Shown: positions 24,801 through 32,636, counted from the first letter of the stretch. The stretch is 38,645 bases of DNA from Paenibacillus tyrphae (GCF_024158745.1 NZ_JAMZAW010000042.1:1-38645); one strand, 5' to 3'. Numbers and translations: made by a program. The notes: generated from the letters alone by a model not told the origin.

Positions 24801-24895
24801 ATAAAAAGATTGCAGAATTATCTTGGGTGCGATATCGCATTGAATTCCGTAAGGCATTTTACGAAATGGCTGACGAAATTAAGAAGGGAGAATAG
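21839..24895 (+). CDS. hsdR: Type I restriction enzyme, R subunit
   Basis: The 1018-residue motor-nuclease translocates and cuts DNA lacking the host methylation. The N-terminal nuclease domain shows RFDVTLLINGLPIIQIELKK (D about 139, ExK about 154). The helicase part shows Walker A HTTGSGKT near 293, DEAH near 402, a motif III-like VGYTGTP, and LVIVVDQLLTGFDAPEMNTL with YSRTNR for motifs V-VI. The C-terminal helical region for binding the methylase follows. Length is full and no break is seen. The closest style is the EcoR124 (type IC) group. GAGGGG lies 11 bases upstream of ATG 21839. Gene order R-S-M differs from the common R-M-S. Confidence 0.95.
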   Translation: MKSQSELAFENEVIDYLTKIGGVKQWEYKRDIKTTEQLWDNFKLILEQNNRARLDEPLSVTEFNQVKKIITGIESPYHAGQFLYGVNGVSEIEVDLDNGKHVFLTVFDQAQVGGGNTVYQVVSQIKRPKVIDGKPNRRFDVTLLINGLPIIQIELKKALHSTTESLNQMEQYIAEKQYSGIFSTLQILIAMTPFDIRYMANTPLQSFNRAFAFNWQNEDDARPIRSWKTFADKVLSIPMAHDLATRYMVLDGTKNKESIKVMRPYQVYATKRVLEKVRKFDFKYDDGKLGYIWHTTGSGKTITSFKTAWLASRLSNVDKVVFLVDRIALTNQTADAYKAYDPVAGFEGKTGVVGDTANISDLHGKLTKKSDKNIIVTSIQKMSRYVARDSFKPLNESILFIVDEAHRSTGDGTENEGMLETIRKAIPNSAWVGYTGTPKFPGTREIFGDILHAYTIKEAIADKNVLGFNVEFKETIEAPKDPTEDDIDDNVRGSVYDYSPEHVKLVVNDIFDNWKKRSNDRKYNALFTVHVGGNKASTPRAMEYFDKFAEENANRPVDQRLKVAVSFSADTSNSTHQLKTNENLHRAITAYNTMFGTVFDMTTVKAYTEDLARRLNKTADDGNYLDLVIVVDQLLTGFDAPEMNTLYIDRTLKGGNLIQAYSRTNRMHNLVDKPWGNVVNYRWPEQNEYEMNKAFAIYSNRESAAEQLSLEDLKEGNEESGIISKPFSKVQAEMQEVIKKLGSLTDDFVQLPPSEKAQDEVFENLKEYNRLLSQLKQYTEDDDKNPISAYDHPEEFYERLGITEEQEVILTTVIAGELKERRAKRENIDISQVNLSMIHIHDVTINYDYLIDLIARMADEVHANFMSKAEKTRDEIHIEIAKSDNEREKSKMRNFVSKIFSKEFVFDHYPAPRSVEKMNQAMDRAQKDTNILLVTNFIRTWGLDNSTKPKELESLIKRHRLGQEDMDKQGELTAIMNDARADYKEIADKKIAELSWVRYRIEFRKAFYEMADEIKKGE

Positions 24896-24937
24896 TCAAG
24901 TGTTAATATTAGGCAGACTACAAAAAGGAGATCAGGA

Positions 24938-26170
24938 ATGAGCGATAACATAACAAAATCACCTCAAATCAGATTTGCAGGATTTACAGATGCTTGGGAA
25001 CAGCGCAAGTTGGATGAATTGGTAACACCTGTAATTCGGGAAGTGCCGAAACCAGATAGACCTTATGAACGTATTTCAGTTCGTTCTCATGCAAAAGGAA
25101 CTTTTCATCAAAAAGTAGAAGATCCAACAACTGTATCAATGGATAAATTATATGTGGTCAAAGAAAATGACCTGATCGTCAATATTACTTTTGCCTGGGA
25201 GCATGCAATTGCTGTTGCGAGCAAAGCAGATGACGGATTACTTGTTTCACACCGTTTTCCAACGTTTATTATTGATAAATCGGATATCAACTTTATTCAT
25301 TACTTTGTATCTCAAGAAAATTTTCGAATAAAAATGGAATTAATATCACCAGGAGGGGCAGGAAGAAACAGAGTACTTAATAAAAAAGATTTTGTTAATC
25401 TAGAAATAGACGTTCCTACTCAAATAGAGGAACAAACCCAAATGGGCACCTTTTTCAAGAACTTAGACAACCTTATCACCCTACATCAGCGTAAGTTGGA
25501 ACTGCTGAAGGATGCGAAAAAGAGTCTACTTCAAAAAATGTTTCCGAAAGATGGAGCCAATGCCCCTGAAATTCGATTTGCAGGATTTACTGATGCTTGG
25601 GAACAGTGGAAACTTGGTGAATTGGCAGAATCCTTCGAGTATGGGCTTAATGCTTCGGCGACAGAATTTGATGGCGAAAACAAATATCTTCGCATTACTG
25701 ACATCGATGATGAAACACATGAGTTCAAAACTGTATCTCTAACATCACCTGATATTGACCTTTCGTCGGCTGATAATTATAGACTGCAAGAGGGTGATGT
25801 TCTATTTGCACGGACAGGTGCAAGCGTAGGGAAAACCTATCGTTACAAGGCTTTTGACGGTATTGTGTACTTTGCGGGATTCCTGATTCGCGCAAGAATC
25901 AAACCTGAATACGATTCTGAATTTCTGTTCCAAAACACACTGACTGAAAGGTATAACCGCTTCATCACGATAACTTCACAGCGTTCTGGACAGCCCGGAG
26001 TGAATGCGCAAGAGTACGCGAGTTTTATAATATCGGTACCGAAATTTGACGAGCAGCGAAAAATCGGATCGTTTTTCCAGGAACTCGATCACCTGATCGC
26101 CCTTCATAAGAGTGAGTTAAATTCGCTTAAAAATTTGAAGGAATCACTGCTTCAACAAATGTTTGTATAA
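24938..26170 (+). CDS. hsdS: Type I restriction enzyme, specificity (S) subunit
   Basis: The 410-residue subunit reads the bipartite recognition sequence. It consists of two tandem units, each opening with IRFAGFTDAWEQ-KL (residues 10 and 208) and closing with a conserved coil: NLDNLITLHQRKLELLKDAK then SLLQKMFP, and ELDHLIALHKSELNSLKNLK then SLLQQMFV. The variable stretch in each unit is one target recognition domain. The two conserved openings are alike also at DNA level (24964-25020 and 25567-25626), which can permit domain exchange. AAGGAG lies 7 bases before ATG 24938. It lies between hsdR and hsdM. Confidence 0.95.
   Translation: MSDNITKSPQIRFAGFTDAWEQRKLDELVTPVIREVPKPDRPYERISVRSHAKGTFHQKVEDPTTVSMDKLYVVKENDLIVNITFAWEHAIAVASKADDGLLVSHRFPTFIIDKSDINFIHYFVSQENFRIKMELISPGGAGRNRVLNKKDFVNLEIDVPTQIEEQTQMGTFFKNLDNLITLHQRKLELLKDAKKSLLQKMFPKDGANAPEIRFAGFTDAWEQWKLGELAESFEYGLNASATEFDGENKYLRITDIDDETHEFKTVSLTSPDIDLSSADNYRLQEGDVLFARTGASVGKTYRYKAFDGIVYFAGFLIRARIKPEYDSEFLFQNTLTERYNRFITITSQRSGQPGVNAQEYASFIISVPKFDEQRKIGSFFQELDHLIALHKSELNSLKNLKESLLQQMFV
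24964..25626 (+). repeat. DNA repeats at the two HsdS domain starts
   Basis: Positions 24964-25020 and 25567-25626 are similar, sharing long exact runs such as GATTTGCAGGATTTAC and GATGCTTGGGAACAG. A third, shorter echo (CGTGGGAACAGTG) is at 27856-27868, at the start of the DUF262 gene. Such repeats are the usual places of recombination between specificity genes. Confidence 0.7.
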
Positions 26171-26188
26171 GAAAAGGAGATTACACAA

Positions 26189-27805
26189 ATGAGTAATGCA
26201 ACATATATTACATCCAAGCTATGGGAAATGGCTAATAAACTTCGTGGGACAATGGATGCAAGTGAGTACAAGAATTATATTTTGCCATTTATGTTCTATC
26301 GCTACTTATCAGAAAATCAAGATGAATACTTGAAAGACAATGATCTGGAAGAGTTTTACGAAGTGACAGATCATACTGAAAAGGAAGATTACCTCGAGGA
26401 GATTAGTAAAGGTATCGGATATGCGATAGACCCAGCCTACACTTGGGAAAAAATCGTATCAAAAATTGAAAATCACAAAATCAAAGCTAGTGACTTCCAA
26501 GACATGTTTGAGTCATTTAATACAAACGCCAAACGGAACGCAGTCGCAGAAGCTGACTTTGCAAACGTATTCTCAGATGTTAACCTCGGGGATACACGCC
26601 TTGGCTCAAGTACAAACGAGCGTGCGAAGGCCTTGAATGATATCGTTTTGATGATTAACGAGTTCAATTTCAAGGACGATACAGGACGTGACATTTTGGG
26701 TGACGTGTACGAGTATTTGATTGGGCAGTTTGCTGCCAATGCCGGTAAAAAAGGGGGGGAATTCTATACACCTCATGAAGTTAGTCAAGTCCTTGCAAAA
26801 ATTGTCACGGTTGATGCAGCTGGTACTGGTGATCAGTTTCGCGTATATGACCCTACAATGGGATCGGGTTCACTTCTTTTAACAGTTCAAAAAGAATTGC
26901 CAAATGGTGATGAAGAAGGGAGCGTTGAGTTTTACGGCCAAGAGTTGAATACAACGACTTATAACTTGGCTCGCATGAACTTGATGATGCATGGGGTTAA
27001 CTATCGCAATATGGAGTTGAAACGCGCAGACACACTTGATGCTGACTGGCCATTTGCTGAAAAAGATGGCACACAAATTCCTTTGAAGTTCGACGCAGTT
27101 GTGGCTAACCCCCCATATTCTCAGAGTTGGGATACAAAAGACGTTGATCGAGAAAAAGATACACGTTTCAAGGGTTATGGTGTAGCACCTGCATCTAAGG
27201 CAGATTATGCCTTTGTTCTTCATGGGCTGTACCATTTAGATAAAGCTGGAACAATGGCTATTGTGTTACCGCATGGGGTACTCTTCCGCGGTGCGTCCGA
27301 AGGTAAAATTCGTAAAAATATTATCGACAACAATCTGTTAGATGCTGTTATTGGATTACCAGCTAACTTGTTCTATGGAACAAGCATCCCAACATGTGTG
27401 CTGGTGTTCAAAGGTCGTGAAGCTCGCAAGAGTAAAGATATTTTGTTTATTGATGCTTCAAATGAGTTTGAAAAAGGCAAGAACCAAAACAAACTCTCTG
27501 CTGAGAACATTAACAAAATTATCGAAACTTACTGTAACCGTAAAAATGTTGATAAATATGCTCATGTGGCATCTTTAGATGAAATCAAAGAAAATAATTA
27601 CAATCTGAACATTCCACGTTATGTCGATAAGTTTGAAGAAGTAGAAGGTATTTCACTTTCACAAGTGGCTCAAGAGTTGGTAGAAGTTAGAGCAGAAATT
27701 GCGAATTCATACGATAACTTGTTTAGGTTATTGAATGAGTTGAATGGGACAACTGATGAATCCAAAGAAGAACTGAGCAAATTTATTAGTCTTTTAGGTA
27801 AATAA
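26189..27805 (+). CDS. hsdM: Type I restriction enzyme, methyltransferase (M) subunit
   Basis: The 538-residue subunit is an N6-adenine methyltransferase that protects host DNA and, with HsdS and HsdR, forms the restriction complex. An N-terminal HsdM helical domain (NKLRGTMDASEYKNYILPFM) is followed by the SAM motif FRVYDPTMGSGSLLLTVQ near residue 219 and the catalytic AVVANPPYSQSWD (NPPY) near 306. The C-terminal helices contact HsdS. AAAGGAG lies 9-10 bases before ATG 26189, 18 bases after hsdS. The gene is intact and complete. Confidence 0.96.
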   Translation: MSNATYITSKLWEMANKLRGTMDASEYKNYILPFMFYRYLSENQDEYLKDNDLEEFYEVTDHTEKEDYLEEISKGIGYAIDPAYTWEKIVSKIENHKIKASDFQDMFESFNTNAKRNAVAEADFANVFSDVNLGDTRLGSSTNERAKALNDIVLMINEFNFKDDTGRDILGDVYEYLIGQFAANAGKKGGEFYTPHEVSQVLAKIVTVDAAGTGDQFRVYDPTMGSGSLLLTVQKELPNGDEEGSVEFYGQELNTTTYNLARMNLMMHGVNYRNMELKRADTLDADWPFAEKDGTQIPLKFDAVVANPPYSQSWDTKDVDREKDTRFKGYGVAPASKADYAFVLHGLYHLDKAGTMAIVLPHGVLFRGASEGKIRKNIIDNNLLDAVIGLPANLFYGTSIPTCVLVFKGREARKSKDILFIDASNEFEKGKNQNKLSAENINKIIETYCNRKNVDKYAHVASLDEIKENNYNLNIPRYVDKFEEVEGISLSQVAQELVEVRAEIANSYDNLFRLLNELNGTTDESKEELSKFISLLGK

Positions 27806-27837
27806 TAGTATTAGAAAAGAGCTAAGGAGAATTAACC

Positions 27838-29361
27838 TTGGCTCTTTTCACGAGCGCGTGGGAACAGTGTAGTCGGGGGATGTTGAATAGTATGAATAAT
27901 TGCTTAAAACTCGCAATAACTAGTATCGGTGATTTGTTGTTGCGCGCTAAAATCACGCAGGATAAAAACGGAAATGCCATTACTGACATAGGTTTGGTGA
28001 TACCTGATTATCAGCGACCCTATAAATGGACAGGAAAAAATGCAATTCAGCTGTTAGACGATATCGTTGATGCCAAAAACGAAAATAAGGAAATCTACCG
28101 GGTAGGAACACTCATACTCCACCAAGAGGGAGAAGTGTATAACATTGTTGACGGGCAACAGCGAACCATTACTTTTTCGTTGTTACTGAAGGCACTTGGG
28201 GCTGAAACGATAAAGTTTTTAGAACAGCCACTCGCTAATAATCCATTTAACATTCGTAACATCCCAAACAACTACCGTATACTGGATAGGCGTGTAAATA
28301 ACATCATCGACGACAGGGACAGAAGTGAATTGCTTGATTACATTGAGAACAACTGTGAACTCATCGTTGTAATCACAGAAGATTTGTCCGAGGCCTTCCA
28401 GTTCTTTGACTCGCAAAATGCGCGCGGCAAAAAGCTATATCCCCATGATTTACTTAAAGCGTATCATCTTCGTGAGATGAACGATTTGGATCCTACAGAA
28501 ACAGAGAAGGTTGTAAAGGCTTGGGAGGATTTAGACCAAAAAAAATTGTCGGCGCTATTCAGTGATTATCTTTATCGCGTTAAAGAATGGACAAGAGGCA
28601 ATAAAGCTCGGGAACTCACCGAGCATAATATACATAAATTCAAGGGCATCACCCGGCAAGACAATTTCCCTTACGCTCAATTCTACAAAGGGGCAGTTGC
28701 TTATGCCGATACGGTCAATCATACCGCAATACCTTTTGTTTCAGGTATACGGAATCTTAAGCCGTTTCAGTTAGACACGCCTATTGTGGCAGGTAAGCCC
28801 TTCTTTGATTATGCAAAGCACTACTTTGAAATCCTTAAAGATATTCAGAACAACGACAAATACGAGGGATATTACATTAAGGACAACTATATCGTGAAAA
28901 CACTCAATTTGCGGATATACAAGAACGGAATCGGTAACCGAATCACACGTTTGCTATTCGATACTGCCATCTTGCTCTATGTTGACAGGTTCTGTCCCGA
29001 ACGACCTACAAAAGCAGACTTGGAAATGGTAAGCCAGTTTGTGGTGTTTGCTTTCGTCTGGGCTTATTCGCTCAGAGCGCAGTATTATAATGTCGGTTGG
29101 CTGGCGGCACAAAACTTCATCATGGGGAACGATATCATTAACTCTTTCAATATATACAAAATCATCACCGAGTCGGATTCACCGATTTCGCTATTAAGCA
29201 CACTTTCCGACAGGGTTAATCCGTTGCCGATTGACAGCATAGCTGAAAATAGAGTTAACAAAAAAGACAATATTGATGAGATAGATGCAGATGGAATTTA
29301 TCAAAATTACCTTCACTATTTCAAAGAAAATAAGTTTTTGGAGGGAGAAGATGAAAACTAA
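27838..29361 (+). CDS. DUF262 (GmrS-type) protein with a start borrowed from hsdS
   Basis: The 507-residue protein holds an N-terminal DUF262 domain, the ParB/Srx-like NTPase module of GmrSD-type type IV restriction enzymes. Its signature motifs are PDYQRPYKWTG near residue 59, VYNIVDGQQRTITFSLLLKA near 100, and FFDSQNARGKKLYPHDLLK near 190. I see no HNH nuclease motif in the remainder. A TTG at 27838 has AAGGAG 8 bases upstream; the first codons read LALFTSAWEQ, like the FTDAWEQ opening of HsdS, so the start seems to come from a lost hsdS. An ATG at 27892 with GGGGGA upstream is the alternative. It lies 32 bases after hsdM and overlaps the next gene by 11 bases. Confidence 0.8.
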   Translation: MALFTSAWEQCSRGMLNSMNNCLKLAITSIGDLLLRAKITQDKNGNAITDIGLVIPDYQRPYKWTGKNAIQLLDDIVDAKNENKEIYRVGTLILHQEGEVYNIVDGQQRTITFSLLLKALGAETIKFLEQPLANNPFNIRNIPNNYRILDRRVNNIIDDRDRSELLDYIENNCELIVVITEDLSEAFQFFDSQNARGKKLYPHDLLKAYHLREMNDLDPTETEKVVKAWEDLDQKKLSALFSDYLYRVKEWTRGNKARELTEHNIHKFKGITRQDNFPYAQFYKGAVAYADTVNHTAIPFVSGIRNLKPFQLDTPIVAGKPFFDYAKHYFEILKDIQNNDKYEGYYIKDNYIVKTLNLRIYKNGIGNRITRLLFDTAILLYVDRFCPERPTKADLEMVSQFVVFAFVWAYSLRAQYYNVGWLAAQNFIMGNDIINSFNIYKIITESDSPISLLSTLSDRVNPLPIDSIAENRVNKKDNIDEIDADGIYQNYLHYFKENKFLEGEDEN

Positions 29362-31380
29362 AACCCTGCCGCTCAAAGAAATGTCAATTTCCGAAATTTA
29401 CAATGGAGACATAGCAACCTATGAAGTACCGATATACCAAAGGAACTATGCGTGGGAAAAGGACGAAATTTCCGCACTGATTCAGGACGTTTATGATGCG
29501 TTTACCGCTAAAAAGCAAACATATTTCATCGGGACATTGGTATCGTTTCATAAGGGCGACCAAGTCTATGAAGTGATTGATGGCCAGCAGAGGTTAACCA
29601 CGATTAACCTTGTGCTTGGCGCCTTGGGTATTCCTCTTCAAAATAAACTGACTTACCGGGCCCGCAAAAAATCGAACGACACCATCCAAAACCTTCCCGA
29701 TTTTCAGATTGACGAAAAAGACTATGGAATCGTAAATGGGTATAAATACGCCGAGGACGCTATTGATGAGGTAGTTCCGAAAGCCTGCCAAGATGGATTT
29801 AAGACCTATTTCCAAAATAGTGTTCATCTGATTCACTACCAAGTACCGAAGGATATAGACCTAAACCACTACTTTGAGATTATGAATTCCAGAGGGGAGC
29901 AACTTGAAAAACACGAGATTATTAAGGCGCGCTTCTCCAAAAATTAAATAACACTGACAAAGCGAAATTCAACCGCCTTTGGGAATATTGCAGTGAGATG
30001 AATGTTTATATTCAGCAAAAGTACAGCAGCGACAGGAAAAGCGCGGAACAAATTTTCGGGAAGTCTCTTGGCGATTTTGGTTATGTTATGGATTTTGATG
30101 CTTTGCCGGGCGTAGAGGACAAAACCAATACGCTGAAAATTAGCGAACTTATCAATTATAAAGGCTTGGACAACTGGCAGGAAGAGGAGGATAAAATCGA
30201 TACGTTTCAGCCGATTATGGATTATTCAAACTTCTTGCTTATTGTGTTGAAGCTCACACGCATGGAAGAAAGTGAATTTGATCCTGTAAGTTTTAATCTC
30301 GATGACAAAGAATTGATTCATGAATTTGATAAGGTAAAAGTTGATACAGGGTTTGTCAAGAGGTTCGGTTTCAACTTGCTGATGGCAAAATATCTGTTGG
30401 ACAACTATATCGTGCATCATTCAAATGAAGATGACACTATTGAGAACAATCCTTGGAAGCTGCAATATTGGCAAAAAGAGGGAAAAAAAGGATATCTGAA
30501 AAATCTTGATGGCGAAAGCGATATCCAGCATAAATTGGTGCAACTGCTTTCTATGTTCGAAGTATCATTTACGGCGAGGCAAAGGAAGAATTACCTCTTC
30601 TACTGCTTGTTTTACCTTTTCCATTCTGAGGACTGGGATATTGGAAAGTATTACGAATTCTTATTGGGACTGGCGGATAAATACATCAAAGATGTATATT
30701 TGGTGGCGGATAACCTTAACGAAATCAATACGCCGAAACCCGGCAGTTTTGACAGCACCATTCTTTGCAAAAACGAACTTGATATTACGCCTCACAATGA
30801 CAGTGTTGATTTTGCCGCTATCTATGGAGACGGCACGATAATGTCAAAGGGAATTCCTTTGTTCGTTTTCAACTATCTTGACTATAAACTGTGGGAGAAG
30901 TATGCTAATGAGTTCCGCGGCAAGAAAACAAAAGAAGGTAGTAAAGAACGGACTGAATTTTTCACTGTACTCGGATGTGCTGATTTTGGGCTGAAAGCTT
31001 TTGAGCAGTTTTATTTTTCGAGAACGCGCAGAAGTTTAGAGCATTACTATCCACAAGCCAATGCAAACGGTGAAAGCGGTGCACCTAATGAAGATCAAAT
31101 AAACTGCTTAGGTAATTATGCCATGATAGGCAGCGAGACGAACAGTTCCGGTTCGAACTGGAGCCCAAAAACCAAACTCGATCACTATTTAGATGCTTCT
31201 GGAAAGATTAAGCTGGTCAGTGTCGCATCGATTAAGTTTATGATCATGATGCAGAAATGCAAAGACAACCAAAAAGTCAGAGTTGCTGGTCAGGAATGGG
31301 AATTTGAAGACATAGAAGCACACCAAGAAAGAATGTTAGAATTGATGCTTGGCGAAGAGAATAAGTCGATAGCGATATGA
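29351..31380 (+). pseudogene. DUF262-DUF1524 (GmrSD-type) protein with one frameshift
   Basis: The first frame (29351-29947, 198 residues) is a DUF262 domain: YEVPIYQRNYAWEKDEI, YEVIDGQQRLTTINLVLG and FEIMNSRGEQLEKHEIIKAR. It stops at TAA 29945. The -1 frame continues the protein without a gap (LNNTDKAKFNRLWEYCSEM) for about 475 residues to 31380, ending with a DUF1524 HNH-like region: RRSLEHYYPQ, then INCLGNYAMIGSETNSSGSN. The full protein would have about 676 residues, typical of a fused GmrSD enzyme. A lost base before TTCTCC explains the shift. A -1 slip at AAAAAT just before the stop would also restore it, but the site is not a canonical slippery heptamer. A sequencing error is possible. 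Confidence 0.8.
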
Positions 31381-31463
31381 CCCGACAAGACCTTATCGAC
31401 TTCTTCCTCACATTTCCTGATGCCTATGAGGATTATCCGTTTGACTGGACATATTGCCGCTGA
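31377..31463 (+). pseudogene. MmcQ/YjbR-family N-terminal fragment
   Basis: A 28-codon frame starting in an ATGA overlap with the preceding gene reads MTRQDLIDFFLTFPDAYEDY then PFDWT. This is the opening of MmcQ/YjbR (DUF419) proteins of about 115 residues; the rest is missing. It marks the right end of the cargo, cut close to the right border repeat. Confidence 0.55.
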
Positions 31464-31553
31464 CGTATAGAATACATGAAACGGCGCGATCGTATTGTCC
31501 ACGTCGGAAAAACGTAAAATTACACTCCAGACATCAACATGATCCTATCGTTC

Positions 31554-31641
31554 CATGTGGAGGCTGTGGCTTTGTTGGTGTGGGATGGTACAGTGTGCTG
31601 ATAGGGCAGTAGTGGAGCGGGTTTGGAGAGTAGTACAGATT
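31554..31641 (+). repeat. Right direct repeat: copy of rlmCD 3' end, putative attR
   Basis: It aligns with 18049-18136 without gaps, 71 of 88 positions. The codons read HVEAVALLV-WDGTVC then TGA, a diverged rlmCD end. No rlmCD coding sequence precedes it here, so it is a displaced gene end. The divergence suggests that it came from a different host than the left copy or has aged. Confidence 0.75.
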
Positions 31642-31700
31642 TGTTTTAGACTTTTGTTTCCGTTTGCGTAGCCCTTGATATTATTTACATATCGTATTTT

Positions 31701-31734
31701 GTTGACGGCTTGTTGACGAACGTCGTCAACAAGC
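31701..31734. repeat. Border repeat with 12-bp perfect palindrome
   Basis: Positions 31701-31720 repeat 18174-18193 (18 of 20). They run into a palindrome at 31708-31734: GCTTGTTGACGA, 3 bases, TCGTCAACAAGC. The total of 27 bases with outer arms of 9 and a centre of 9 is the size of a tyrosine-recombinase core site. The left border has only one arm. Confidence 0.55.
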
Positions 31735-31767
31735 AATCAAACGCAAACAAAACGAACAATACTCTAT

Positions 31768-31800
31768 GGTTAAAACCCTTATAGATCAAGGGTTTTAACC
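31768..31800. repeat. 13-bp perfect palindrome
   Basis: GGTTAAAACCCTT and AAGGGTTTTAACC flank ATAGATC. No gene ends or starts at a distance that makes it an obvious terminator or operator; the only T-run is part of the arm. It lies 34 bases right of the border palindrome. Confidence 0.6.
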
Positions 31801-31828
31801 AACTAACACACAATCCATCCAACCCCCA

Positions 31829-31853
31829 CATGTTCCCGCATACGGTGCATGTA
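31829..31853 (+). repeat. Third scrap of rlmCD 3' end
   Basis: CATGTTCCCGCATACGGTGC and the next bases read MFPHTVHV, as the rlmCD end at 18031-18054 does (about 20 of 24 bases alike). It lies right of the border repeat that continues this sequence, so it is a separate copy rather than one broken gene end. Confidence 0.55.
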
Positions 31854-32234
31854 TTGGTATTTTTGGCAAATGTTCTAGGTCATTTAATGAAATCCATAAT
31901 CTAGAATGTTTGTTTTAACTCATGGATAAATTGTCTTTATTTGCGCGCACACTTTTTTATCAAATTTAGAGTGACGTCGATACATCCATACTAAGTGTAT
32001 ATTCTGTGTAACACTACCATAAAGCACATTTTTTCTTCTGTTGAATATTGCTTACTCATTTTGATTTTTCTTACTCCATCTATTTATAAAAGACTCATAA
32101 TATTAGTATAGTTCAAAAATCACCGTATAACAGAGGGTCAGAGCTGCGATTCCAAAATGCGAAATCACAATACCTGTTAAATCATAATCCAGAATATAGA
32201 TGAATAAATAAGCTAAGAGATACGTTGTTTACCC
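31854..32234. other. AT-rich stretch without a recognisable gene
   Basis: No frame with a ribosome binding site or protein-like content was found on either strand. The sequence is AT-rich with many stops, and I see no tRNA, repeat array or strong terminator. Confidence 0.5.
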
Positions 32235-32480
32235 CTATTGATATATATTTGTAAACCTCTCTCGTCCTTTAAATACACTTTCTTTAATTACTTCAAAGAT
32301 AAAACCAGTAACTAAATTAAATGGACTAAAAATAACTATAGCAATTGAAAAAAGAAATCCAGCACTATGTGTTATAATTTGGGTTCCCGACAAGGGGATT
32401 TTAGATAAAGCCATGATTAGTAAGAAATTTAAACCAAAAAATAACCCAATCGAGCCTATTAAAAGAATACGTAGAAGCAT
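32235..32480 (-). CDS. Small membrane protein of unknown function
   Basis: The 81-residue product has two hydrophobic segments, residues 3-27 and 38-65, joined by a short loop, and a charged tail (KESVFKGRERFTNIYQ). It should lie in the cell membrane. I recognise no family. The ribosome binding site before the ATG is weak (AAGAAAAGTG). It could be an immunity or accessory protein of the nearby exported genes, but nothing shows this. Confidence 0.5.
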   Translation of the reverse strand: MLLRILLIGSIGLFFGLNFLLIMALSKIPLSGTQIITHSAGFLFSIAIVIFSPFNLVTGFIFEVIKESVFKGRERFTNIYQ

Positions 32481-32591
32481 TTTTCACTTTTCTTAGGGCA
32501 TCGGAAAAAACTTATGTTTTTTGAAGACAAGTTCGAGCTAAATGTCTAGCTTTTGTAATGCGAATCTAGTAGTCATACCATATTTGCACAC

Positions 32592-32625
32592 AAAAAAGCG
32601 CACAACCTTAAATTAGTCGTGCGCT
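32592..32625 (-). terminator. Terminator of the RseB/LolA-like gene
   Basis: On the minus strand AGCGCAC pairs with GTGCGCT followed by a run of T, 12 bases past the stop codon of the gene ending at 32637. Confidence 0.85.
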
Positions 32626-32636
32626 CTATTTCAATT

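Noticed and set aside
29930..29950. Programmed -1 frameshift as the normal way to make the DUF262-DUF1524 protein
   Set aside because: The site C-AAA-AAT-T lacks the X-XXY-YYZ pattern and I see no clear stimulatory hairpin, so a simple base loss is preferred; it is kept only as a secondary idea in the findings.
31377..31850. Functional small gene between the DUF262 pair and the palindromes
   Set aside because: Only the 28-codon MmcQ stub and antisense frames of the rlmCD tail are present.
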